In this document: positions 1-10,251 of the stretch, piece by piece
Numbering within the stretch: the stretch's first letter is position 1
Layout of the letters: each line of letters opens with the position of its first letter
Source: Adiantum capillus-veneris
Taxonomy: Eukaryota > Streptophyta > Polypodiopsida > Polypodiales > Pteridaceae
DNA: 64,000 nt
NCBI GenBank assembly: GCA_014529385.2
Contig: CM043964.1
Coordinates: 135,883,420 to 135,947,419 of the forward strand
Direction: 5' to 3'
Notes under the pieces: model-generated
What the model was told of the DNA's origin: nothing
What the model saw: only the letters and a program-made list of their open reading frames with translations
Databases searched by the model: none
Position numbers and translations under genes: made by a program

Positions 1-353
1 CAATAATACGCGTATCCCAAAGGCACTTTTTTCCTAGTGGGTTTTTCCCCTTTGGTAATCCAGGTATTAGACCCTAATTTAGAACCTCATCATTCTACTT
101 CCCTTGTACATAATTTTCATCAATAAACAACAGCCTCATCATTATACTATTACAATGGACAAAAGCAACATCATCACTCACAACCGACATATTTTGACCA
201 GTGAAGATGTTGCAGCAAATTGAAGCTCATCAACAAATTCAACCACAAATGAAGACAATCAGCCCCTCAACACCCAATGAAAAACCTTCCACAACCTCCA
301 CGGACACTTTTCAGCTGTGCTCGAGGACGAGGACTAAAATCGGAAGGGGGGAA
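1..353 (+). mobile_element. 3' end of an LTR retrotransposon, terminal non-coding part and polypurine tract
   Basis: No recognisable coding domain remains. The stretch ends with a CTCGAGGACGAG-type motif near 320, as often seen before the 3' LTR of plant elements. A purine tract (CGGAAGGGGGGAA, 341-353) then sits directly before an LTR-like TGTTAAC start. Positions 1-60 also resemble the C/T-rich terminal regions of plant Copia LTRs. That resemblance is from memory and weak. The rest of the element lies left of the window. Confidence 0.5.
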
Positions 354-815
354 TGTTAACTGAGCCGACGTCAGTTAACAGGAGCTGCTAAAGATCGAAG
401 CCTTATGAATGCACATCAAAGATGAATATGAATAAGCAGTGAAGATTGGAGTTACACACTTTTCACATTTTTCCAAAATGGCCATGTATTGTAATTTCTC
501 GATTTATTTAGCCATTGTGATAACTGTAACATGTTACGGGCTCAATAAGAGTTCCAAGATGTAAAGCATGGGTTAGTTAGTGTACCTAAGTTACAGATAC
601 AATAAGTGTGGAGCCTTGAGGGTCTTGTGCACGAAACATTACACATTTTAGACCTTGGCTAAGGTATAAAAGCCAATGTTGCAAACTTTATTATTAAGTT
701 TTGGATAATGAAATACACAGTGTGAGCTAATGGCGCTCACTTCTCTCCTTCTTGTGCTTCCTACTCCCTCCTCGGTTGTCACATTGCAGTCGTGTGGCTG
801 TTGCATTGCAACAGC
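354..815 (+). repeat. 3' LTR of the left-edge retrotransposon (right end uncertain)
   Basis: The LTR is placed by the polypurine tract immediately before TGTTAAC at 354. It has a TATA-like TATAAAAG at about 666, followed by a C/T-rich stretch typical of the R/U5 zone. The right boundary is a guess, because no second LTR is available for comparison. The terminal CA could lie anywhere between about 780 and 930. Confidence 0.45.
355..379. repeat. Inverted repeat at the LTR tip
   Basis: GTTAACTGA at 355-363 and TCAGTTAAC at 371-379 are perfect reverse complements around a 7-base GCCGACG loop. This sits at the extreme 5' tip of the LTR, next to the polypurine tract. Confidence 0.7.
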
Positions 816-2165
816 AAGTAAGAGCTCTACGCATTGACGTAAGCACTTCACAGTATTTTGTAGCTTTTGGCGTCACCGACCTGTGGCCTAATTTCATCAT
901 AAGTATGAACTTACAGTTCAAAATCAAAAACTAAGCATAGGTGGAGTATTGGGGTATCATTGCTAAGCATTTACATGCATTCTGGATTGAAAATGACTAG
1001 GTCAAAATTCCACTGCTATTACTAATTGTGATTTTTGCACTTGACCTAAAGTGGGATTGGAGACCATAAGCATGTGTGCTTAGGTCTTATAAACATTTCC
1101 TAGACGTTTCGTTATGTTTGGATGTCATTTGATGCTGTAACAAATGTGATTTGTTTACCGATGAGTGATTGGCTTTTGGTGATTTCAGTCACTTGAGTGT
1201 AGCTTGAGTTAGATGCGGGTTGTTTGTTGTTTTCCAAGAGATTGACAACCTCTTGTAGCCTCTATGCACTAGTTGATTCAACTTCATCCCATGGATTGAC
1301 AATTTATTCGTGGTTCTCACTACATCTGCAATAAGATAGGAGTGAGGTTAGACACCCGTCCCACAGTTACTCTCCCCTTCCTATCTTGAGTCATCCGGGA
1401 TGAAGGTTTCTGCAACGTGCCTAGGCGCGAACAACACTTCTATGCAAGTTCGTGGGATGTGGCCTTGTTATGCTTATGGAAGAGATGAATCGGATAACAA
1501 AATGTGTGCAAGATGTGGGTATTGAAGTAAATTTTCAATGCTGTTTATTGACGAGGTTCCATCTAAACTACGTGGTCCAAATAAAAGCTTTTGAAGATGA
1601 CACGCTCGTTCCTTGATTATAGGTTATGTGAGTACTTGTGGCCGAGTGATCATTTGGCTTGGCATGGTTTTTGGTACCCACTTGTATTTGGATTGTTTAA
1701 ACTGCAAAGGTAGTATCATTTTTGTTGCTTGGGTCTCCATTGCCACATTGTTTTCTTGGAGGTTGGTGGATTTTTTGATTTGGATTTTGGAAGCTATTTA
1801 TACTTGCATTGATTTGATAGTGAGTTGGTCCATGGTGTGGATTTCTTCTTCCAAGTATAACCACTTTGTGGAGTTCTGTTTGCATGTTGTTGGATTAAAG
1901 TCAAAGATAGATTGGTGCTTTGTGGCTTAGATAGCCATATCTGCTTTGGTTTGGTCGCCATTACAGATCTCCCTATCCAGAATTGCCTCATTGGTTTTCC
2001 ATGGTCTAGGGTAGATTGTGTAGGCTTTAGTGTAGGTTGTGCTTCTAGTTGCATTGGTTGTACACTCCAAATATGATCTGTCAATTCCAAGGGCACTAGT
2101 GACATATGAGGTGCCATTAAGGTTGAATTCTAGGTGTCATTTTGCTAATCTCGAACTGCTTTGTA
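816..2165. other. Stretch without a recognisable gene
   Basis: Only short, composition-driven open frames occur here. The minus strand around 1640-2117 is Q/T/S/P-rich and open for about 100 codons (1794-2117). It may be the linker downstream of the protease remnant at 2171-2749, but no motif identifies it. Confidence 0.4.
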
Positions 2166-2170
2166 CATTT

Positions 2171-2749
2171 TCATCCACGAGACTCCCAGATGATTGCTTC
2201 ATTAAGATCAATGCCTGCCATTATATGGAGTTGATGTGGACAATGATGATCGTCAATGTTAATTGATACGTTGGTTTGGCCTAGGCTGACCATTGTTCCT
2301 TTTTTGGCTGCTTTGAGCTCGATCTTACTTGGCATCAATATCTCATCTAATAGCTTAAGGTATGTCAAATATTTCATGGCATAGACCTGTGCACCAATAT
2401 CCACAAATGCTCTTTCTATTGAGCCATCTATGAGCTTGACATTGATTTGTACATCCATACCTCCAAGCCAACTTGGATTTGGTTGATTTGTGTTGATAGG
2501 CCCCCCCAAAATGACGTGAAAGATGTTGCTCTCACCAAAGTCTACTATGGAAAAAGTATACTCATATTCAATCCCACAAGAGGATACATTCATTTGTTCA
2601 AGCATACCCAAAGGCCTTTCTATAAATGTGTCTGCTAGTTGAAATTTAGTGCATGTTTTCTTGAGAGTTGATCTTCCCCTCTTCTCCAAGATTTCTTTTG
2701 TTGCTATGGCTACTCCAACCCCGCTATCAAGTATGGCTATCATTTTCAC
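2171..2749 (-). pseudogene. Retroelement aspartic protease remnant with two retropepsin-like halves
   Basis: This is a 192-residue open frame read on the minus strand. Residues about 5-85 look like a retropepsin. They have an ILDSG active-site motif, a LADTFIERPLG strand pair and a terminal FSIVDFG...VILGGP, close to the usual ILG-R. Residues about 105-190 repeat the pattern, with AFVDIGAQV where FVDTGAQV is usual (T changed to I, so the D-T/S-G triad is broken) and a closing HIMAGID. Retroviral-type proteases normally act as homodimers of one such domain, so two in tandem is unusual. A juxtaposition of two decayed elements is the main alternative. No RT follows downstream on this strand. It is probably non-functional. 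Confidence 0.5.
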
Positions 2750-3181
2750 TCCCTCATGCTCTAGTGGTAAGGTGGTGTTCCCTTCTTCTCCTTCAAATAA
2801 TCACCCACCTTGTTTACTAGCACAAGTTTTGCTTTTGGTTTCTTTGGTTGAGTATTATCCATGTTTTCATTTGCAAGAACATCTTGAGGATGGATTTTTA
2901 GGCCCAACCTATCCACGTTTTTACCCATTTGACCTCATAAACATGTTCTAATCCATAGATGTTGTGAGAGAGTAATGGTGCAACTTATCGAAGATGACAT
3001 CAACTCATGAAGAGTTTTTGTATCTAGCATCTGTGGAACTAGATTCTATTAAGATGGTACAAACCTCACCTTTGATTTTGTTTCGTGTTCTCCTATAAAC
3101 AAAGGTAAAGTCTTCAATGTTCCAGGTTTAATTTCCATCAACACTTCCATCTCTGCATCTCTGTATAATGACTGTATATCC

Positions 3182-3435
3182 CTCAGGGGGGTCACTATGT
3201 ATATATTGTGTATATCACGTACGTTTAAGGACTATTGCTAAAACTCCTTATCTACCAATATTTTATGAATAAAATACACCCTTTTTTTGTTAAATCTGTT
3301 TAAAAAAATCCACTTCTATTTCACATTGTATGTGAAAATGTGAAAAAAACACAAATTTAATAATCTCTTCTACTACACTCATGTGATATTCACATAATTA
3401 TTATGTGACCCCCCACCCCACCCCGGCCCCCCGAG
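3182..3435. mobile_element. MITE-like element 1, 254 bp, with 8-bp target duplication
   Basis: The element is bounded by CTCAGGGGGGTCAC on the left and by the inverted complement of CTCGGGGGG...GGGGTCAC on the right. It is flanked on both sides by the identical octamer GTATATCC (3174-3181 and 3436-3443). The inner TIR similarity continues imperfectly for about 40 bp (GTCACTATGTATA against GTCACATAATAAT). The interior is AT-rich with no coding capacity. An 8-bp duplication fits the hAT superfamily or other 8-bp TSD groups. The tips do not let me choose. Confidence 0.8.
3409..3432 (-). other. G-quadruplex-type motif in the right tip of MITE 1
   Basis: On the minus strand the right tip contains four G runs (6, 4, 4 and 6 Gs) separated by 1-2 bases. 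This is an inserted G-rich block absent from the left tip. It fits the standard G4 pattern. Confidence 0.7.
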
Positions 3436-4065
3436 GTATATCCTTAGGGTAAATCTCATGGTCCATGTTGACTTCTAAGGTATGTGCCGACTGTAAAGTA
3501 GCACCACCATCTTTGTGATTTTTTATTGTTTTCCACAAGGATTGTGGCTATGGCTCTTCCACTTTAGGAATAGGTTGTATTCCTTGAGACTTGGTCTCAT
3601 CCTTTGTGTTTGCTACTATCCTCATTTACAGTGGTGTTTTGTTTTTAGATTTCATTGTATCACTTGTTTTGTTCTCATTGTGCACACGTTTGTCTTCCTT
3701 TTGAGGTATTGATACAACTTGTTTAGGAATATTCAATGCGTCGAGCTGCATTACAGCTTGGCTGTCTGTATGAGTTGTTTGCACATTTTCAACCTTTTTG
3801 TCTCACCTTTTGGGTGCGGATACATCAACCATATTTGCTCTAAGGTCTGGTTTTTTTCCAGCCTTGCTTTGTAGGCTTGTAACGTGGCATCCAATGGCTC
3901 AAGTACCTTATCTACAAGGATTGAACCTATTGATTATGTTTTTGACACTTTCTCTCCTTTGTTTTCTTGTTCATGCTTGAGTTGTTCCCTAGTTTGTTGT
4001 AGTTTTGTCTCCAAGGCCATCTTTTCCCTTAGCCTTTTAGCTTTCATTTTGTTTATTTTTGCTTT

Positions 4066-4332
4066 TTAGGATTTCCTTTGAGTTCTTACTATTGTCAAAC
4101 TCTCAAATACAATTTGTTCTAGGAGTTTTGACCCGTCCTTGACCGGCATGTTTCTTGTTGCTTCTTGTGCTTGAGCTCTAGTCACTACATTGACAGGAAC
4201 TGTGTGCTCAGACTCAAATCCAAGTGAACAAGGAAAATCCCCAATGACATTCACAATTGTATTTTCCTTGTTTTCTAGATTCTTGGGGTAGGGTTGGATC
4301 ATGTGATCTTTTCCACAACCCTCACAAAACAT
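4066..4332 (-). pseudogene. Retrotransposon gag-like fragment with degenerate zinc knuckle
   Basis: The minus-strand frame begins FCEGCGKDHMIQPYP. This resembles a nucleocapsid knuckle of the C-x2-C-x3-H-x4-C type in which the last Cys has become Tyr. The following 70 residues have no known domain. It lies upstream (on the minus strand) of the protease remnant at 2171-2749. Together they read as the gag-to-protease part of one very old element, split by MITE 1. Confidence 0.4.
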
Positions 4333-4832
4333 AAATATCTCTATCCTCTCGATATGTGGTCATTGGAACCTTATAACTCAAGGATCACATAGGTCTAGGT
4401 ACGAAAAATTGTGGTCGATTGAAAGAATCTTCCACTCTAGTTTTACCAGGACTTGCTCTTGCGGTTTCTAACCTCGACTCTAAGATGGGTGGTCTACGTG
4501 TGGAGTGATAATAGTACTGATGAAGGGGTCCTTCATAGTACGTATATGTTTCCAGTTCCTTGCGATCTAGTGCAGAGTACCTCTGGCCATACTTATCAAG
4601 TTATCACTTGAGTATCTCTATCCTCTTTGTATGTAAACACATACAAACATTTCAGCGCGCTCCACCCAATGTTGGGCTTGTCACACTTGTAATAGAACAT
4701 TTTCTCTCCATTGATGTACTTGTACATACCCACGTGTATTATTTGTGTTGACTCGAGTTACCATATTCACCCTTCTAAACTTTGCATTAGGAATGTCCAG
4801 CTTTGCCGGATTGTCTTGAGGCCCGACATCAA

Positions 4833-5100
4833 CCCGGGGAGTCCATTATATAAAAATTGCATACAGCACATGCAAATAAGACGTATTTACATAATCCCTT
4901 ATGTGTAATTTTCAAGTATTATATGTAGCACTTATGTATGCATTTTTATTAAAAAAAACTAGCCCTTATGTATGAAAATTTTCACTTTCTCAATTAAAAA
5001 ACCCTTTATGTAAGTACGTTTTTTTGTAAATGTACCTAGTTATAAATCCTTATTTTTCTCACACAGGCTATCTTACATATTTCCTAGTGGACACCCCGGG
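4833..5100. mobile_element. MITE-like element 2, 268 bp, with 8-bp target duplication
   Basis: The left end CCCGGGGAGTCCATTA and the right end (reverse complement CCCGGGGTGTCCACTA) match at 14 of 16 positions. The element is flanked by the perfect octamer GACATCAA at 4825-4832 and 5101-5108. The interior is AT-rich, non-coding and carries several variants of CCCTTATGTAT. The first 40 bp inside the left tip can be aligned with MITE 1 (GTC..TAT.TA...ATTG pattern), so both seem to be one diverged family. Confidence 0.85.
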
Positions 5101-5108
5101 GACATCAA

Positions 5109-5970
5109 AGTACATGGTCCCCTCATTCATCAAAGTATCAACCACCATTGTAGTCCACAGGCACTATGTCTTTGAACACACTAGGTCTTTCTTCTAGCTT
5201 CACACAGTGGTGATCCATATCGTCTTTGTAAATTTTTGCACCTTGTTCATTTCCAAACTGATGTTTCAAGTGCAATACTTTCATGGTTGATGCGGGTTGG
5301 GATGGTCTTGCTCCCATGGTTGTTCCCTCTTTGAAACCAAACTCTTCTTCTGATATCTTGACAAATTTTAATATCTACTTCTCATATCTCTATTTTGCTG
5401 CTATTATGGCATCTACCCCTCTTTCTCTGTTTTATCCTCTTGCTTATAGTAACTTGCTTATTTTTCAAAACTAAAAATGCCTCTTTGGTGATTAATGCTC
5501 CTGGTTGAATTTGATATGACATAGTCTCTTAATTTCTTGTCTGCAATCCCAACACTATCATAACATCTACGTCAAACTTCACTTCCTTGATCATTGGCAA
5601 TTTGATTTTCTTCTTACCTTTTGTTAAATCAATAGCACATTTAAACCTAATCCAACTTTGATTTGATGGTTCTGAACCAAGGCCTATCCAATAGAAGTGG
5701 GTAGGAGGCATTGTAAAATTACATCTTTAGCACCACTAGATTAACTTTTAAATTTAAGGATTCTACGTTCTTTCAAGATCCCCATTGGTTGAAGTCTCCT
5801 CTAATCTGATATTTTCATTTGAAATGGGGCAGGTGTAGCGGCTTGAGATATCCTAACTTGTAATACATAGATCCAGTAAAAGTTTAACTCCTACACATCA
5901 AGAAGAACCTCTTAGAAAATCTTACCTGATTCTACTTGAATTATGGGCACCTCGACTCCAATGTAAGCTA
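5109..5970. other. Stretch without a recognisable gene
   Basis: A minus-strand frame at 5529-5711 (60 residues, Lys/Ile-rich) has no motif I recognise. Nothing else is supported. The family-1 chromovirus similarity starts abruptly near 5971. Confidence 0.4.
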
Positions 5971-7268
5971 CCTTCATCTCATGCCCCTCCTTACGTGGGA
6001 CATAGAGGGATTCAGTCTACCCTAAAGGGAATTGAAACATATTTCTATTGGACTGCCATGAAAGCAAACATACAAGAGTATGTTTCTAAATGTGTGGTAT
6101 GGCAAAAGACAAAATTTGATAGAGGGAAGCAACCCGGATTGCTTCAACCCTTGCCAATCCCTAATTCACCATGGGAGAGCATATCCATGGATTTTATCTT
6201 TGGATTGCCTAAGTCTATCCATGGGAATACGGGAATATGGAGATAGTAGACATGTTCAATAAACAAGCTCATTTAACACCTATCAAAAAGACTATCAAAG
6301 CCCATCAAATGGCAACCCTCTTCATTTCACAAATTTTCAAGTACCATGGCTTGCCAATGTCCATAGTGTCGGATAGAGATCCTAGAATGACCAGTAATTT
6401 CTGGAAGGGTCTGGAAGGGTCTCTTTGAGAATTTAGGGACAAGGCTAAACTTCTCTTCGGCCTATCATCCACAAACGGATGGCCAAAGTGAAATAGCTAA
6501 CCTAACAATTCTCGATCTACTAAAAGCCTATGTAACGGAAGTAGATCAAAGATCCCAATGGGAGAAGTACTTACCCTTAGTGGACTATGCTTACAATAAC
6601 ACTGTACATACTTCCACAGGAAAAGCACCTTTTGAGGTAATTGAGGGAAGATCAAAAAGCCCCTTGATACTTAAGGTAAATGGGAAAATCTTCACTGCAG
6701 ATGAGTATAGCCGAGACCTACAAGAATCTTTTCAAAAGATTAAGGATGCTATCTCTATCTCACAACAAAGGCAAAAGGATGTTGCTGACAAGCACAGAAG
6801 AGCCCAAACCTTTAAAGAAAATGATTGGTTCTTATTAAAATTTCCCAAGGCTCGATTAAGACACACTACGGGCAAGAATCCTACGGGGACACCAAAAGTA
6901 CTATGCTAAACTAGCAAAAAGGTACTATGGTCCCTTCAAGATTCTTAGGCCAATCAATGAGATGGACTATCAACTCAAGTTGCCCAATCATTGGCTCATA
7001 CACAATTCTTTCCACGTGAGCCTATTAAAGCCTTACAAAGGAGGGACACCTCAAGAACCAACTACTGAAGACCCACCAGAGATCGAGGACCAAGAAGAGG
7101 TGCTGCAGCCTCCGACATGAAGACAAGGTACTAAGAGGCGGTAATACTATCCGACGATATCTTATTAAGTTTAAGAATTATCCTTTTGAAGATGCTAGAT
7201 GGATGCAAGGCATACAATTAAAGGATAACCTAAACCTTGTCAATGCTTATAATGCTTTCCAAGAGTAA
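5971..7268 (+). pseudogene. Family-1 Ty3/Gypsy pol fragment: integrase and chromodomain, plus-strand copy
   Basis: The fragment starts inside the H2C2 zinc-binding region (APPYVGHRGIQ at about 5980). In this copy the first Cys pair is damaged: CVVWQKTK has Trp where M2 and M3 have Cys. The DDE core follows: first Asp in [13 protein letters not shown], second in VSDRDPRM, Glu in YHPQTDGQSEI. The frame breaks near 6246 and 6428, where a GGTCTGGAAG unit is duplicated, and again near 6910. The tail (7130-7268) encodes a chromodomain-like segment (YLIKFKNYPFEDARWMQ) ending in TAA at 7266-7268. Integrase inserts the cDNA, and chromodomains of chromoviruses direct it to marked chromatin. Reverse transcriptase and everything upstream are missing, so the copy is dead. 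Confidence 0.85.
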
Positions 7269-7623
7269 GCAAATGTACAAAATGTTAAAAATGAACAAAG
7301 TTTTTGTCTTATAAGACTCTCTTTTCCTTTATTGTGCAAAAAAATGAAGTAGTATGCATGCTTAGATCAAGTTTGCGGAGACGACGTCTCCCAAACACCA
7401 AGTAGAGCTTGTTACTCTACTAAGGAAGATTGATAGGACTAATGTGCAGACATGCTTGCGGCAGCCTCAGGCTCTCAAGCGCCAAATGGACTAGTCATCC
7501 ATTGTGGAATGATGTCGTAGGGTAGCATAGGGATCCTCTACCCGCTAAGAAAAGGACTCATGAATATGCTTTATGTTCTCTACACCATAGTCGAGGACGA
7601 CTATGATTTCAAGAGAGAGGTAA

Positions 7624-9156
7624 TGTCATAATAATCAATATCTAATTCTTATAAATGATTTTCTCATGTTAAAGTGATCATTAAATATGAGGAAGTGCCA
7701 CGGGAGAAAAAGCTAAAATATTGGTTAAGCTAGCAGACCGCCGACCACAGTAGGGATCCAAAGGGGGGGGCATCTGCAAAAGAGCCATGTGCAACAATGG
7801 GCTTAAAAGACCCTAAGGTTCAGCCCATTCAGAATTCCAAAATGCTAAGGTTCCAAAATTCAAAGTTTGTGTCCAAAGGTCAAGCATGGGGCGAATTGGA
7901 TGCTTTGTGTGTGTCCCAAAAGTCTTTATCAATCCCTACATAGGAGGGGGAAAGACTTGGGAGTAGGGGATGCGAGAGAAAATCACACACACACACACAC
8001 ACAAGCTCCCTTTACGCAAAGAGAATGAGGGACACATGTCAGCTCCCTAGCCACCTGCCCACAAGGTGTATCCAATTCCTATTGGATGCCTTGGAGGTGG
8101 AGCAATGAGAATTAGGCTATAGTAAATCTAGTTTAATTAATTTTAAAACACTCAATAAAAGAACCAATGAGAATAAAGCTCTCTAGAAGACTATTGGACA
8201 GTCTCCCAAGGGGACCAATGAGCATTCAACAGCCCAATGGCTTGCTTGATTCCTATTGGCCAGGAGGCAAAGGGGTCCAATGAGAGTTTAGTTGCATTTA
8301 TTAATTACATAAAGCTCTCACAAAAGGGGAAAGGGGGACACATGTCAGAAGGCTATCACTTATATTGCTTAATTACCATTGGCTAGCTCTAGGGAGGTCC
8401 AATGAGACTGTAGCATGAGCAAATAGCAAGAGGGGTCGACCAAGAGAGAGAGGGGTCTGATTTTTGGAAGGCATTATCACACACACACTCACACAATCTC
8501 ATGTGTGAACTAAAGAAGACTCTCTCTCCTTCTCAATCTTTAATGGAACACCAACTCTTGGCTTTGTGATGCAAATCCAACCAAGAGTGAAGCTTCAATG
8601 CATACTCATATCCTCTGCCATGCTAATTACTAAGCCAAGCTATGCTAATATGAGTGATTATGTGAGGAGATGTACATCTTTCTCGTAAGAATACTCCTTC
8701 TTCCTCTCAATCTACTCTCATACCCCGCTAGCTCTCACCATCTTCAAAGGTGTGTGAGGTCTTGGGTCTGAGACCGGAGGGAATTATTGTTCTGTTTGAT
8801 AAGTGTTTTGCTTAGTGCATGAAGCTTTCATCTTCATTGCACTAGCTAGTCTTGAAGGAGCACAAAGAATTGTATTGTACAATGTCTCTCTTGATGGGAG
8901 AAACCATAATACAAAGCTTTTGGAGGGGGGACCGGCTCCAGGTAAATCCAGTCCTCAACTGTTGTCGATAGCTTAATTTCTCTCTCTTTTGAAAGTATTG
9001 TTCATGTTATCTAACTAGGTGATATGCTTTTTGTTGCTCTCTCTCTCTCCACCCAAGCACTCTTGTAATTCTCATTAGGAATATATTCTAATGAATGGCC
9101 ACTAGGTTCATGCTAATTTCCGCTACACACAAGTTTTTAGGCCATTAAATGTTACA
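7624..9156 (+). repeat. Family-1 LTR, plus orientation, 1533 bp
   Basis: The LTR begins TGTCATAATAA straight after a purine-rich AAGAGAGAGGTAA tract and ends AAATGTTACA. The end is fixed by minus-strand copies in which TGTTACA is followed by a TGGTATYAGAG primer site. It contains two simple-repeat positions: (CA)n at 7984-8003 and a CACACA tract at 8470-8487. Several diverged copies of an ATTGG/CCAATGAG-rich motif lie between 8090 and 8410. Confidence 0.85.
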
Positions 9157-9813
9157 CACTTATAAAATGCAACATTGATTCCCTCACGGTCTCAGACCCA
9201 ACACCTCATACACCTTCGAAGATGTTGAGAGCTAGCGGGGTATGAGAGTAGATTGAGAGGAAGAAGGAGTATTATTACGAGAAAGAAGTATATTTCCTCA
9301 CATAATCACTCACAAAAACTTAGCGTAGCTTAGTAATTAGCATGGTAGAGGATATGAGCATGCATTGGAGCTTGGCTCTTGGTTGGATTTTACTCATGTT
9401 GGCACCCCATTGGACCCTGCAAAACTTAGCCAATGATAATTAAGAAGCATAAGTGATAGATTGTGACATGTGTCCCCCTTTCTCCTTTTGTGAGAGCTTT
9501 AGGTATTTAACTAATGCAATTAATGTCTCATTGGACCCCTTAGTCATCTGGCCAATAAGAATCAGGCAAGCCATTGGGTTGTTGAATGCTCATTGGACCC
9601 CTTGGGAGACAGTCCAATAGTCTTCTAGAGAGCTTAATTTCTATTGGTTACTTTGTCAAGTGTTTTTAAATGAATTACACTAAATATACTCTAGCTTAAT
9701 TCTCATTGGTCCACCTCTATGGCCATCCAATAGGAATTGAATGCATCTAGGGGGCAATTGGGCTAGGGAGCTGACATGTGTCCCCTATTCCCTTTGTGTA
9801 AAGGGATCTTGCT

Positions 9814-9871
<58 letters not shown>

Positions 9872-10251
9872 TGTTTCTCTCTCATCACCTACAAGAAAAG
9901 ATCTCCCCCCTCCAAGATAGGGATGTGGGAAGACTTTTGAGTCTTCCCACAAGCATCCAATTGGACCTATGTTTTGACCATTGGACCTAACCTTTGAATT
10001 TTGGAGCCTTAGCATTTTGGAACTCTTAATGGGCTGAACCTTAGGGTCTTTGAAGCCCATTGTTTGCACATTGCTCTTTTAGATGGCCCCCCCTTTGGAA
10101 CCCTATGTTCCCTCCTTTGGATCCCTATTGTGACAAGTCTGCTAGCTTAACCAATATTCTAGCTTTTTCTCCCCTAGTACTTCCCCATATTTAATGATCA
10201 CTTTAACATGAGAAAATCATTTATAAGAATTAGATATTAGTTATTATGACA
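9157..10251 (-). repeat. Family-1 LTR, minus orientation, missing its terminal part
   Basis: This is the reverse complement of the family-1 LTR from its TGTCATAATAA start (10251) down to the CTTATAAAATGCAACATTG zone. The last several hundred bases of the LTR are absent. It abuts the plus LTR tail to tail at 9156/9157. A (TG)n run at 9817-9867 occupies the same LTR position as the (CA)n at 7984. Confidence 0.8.
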
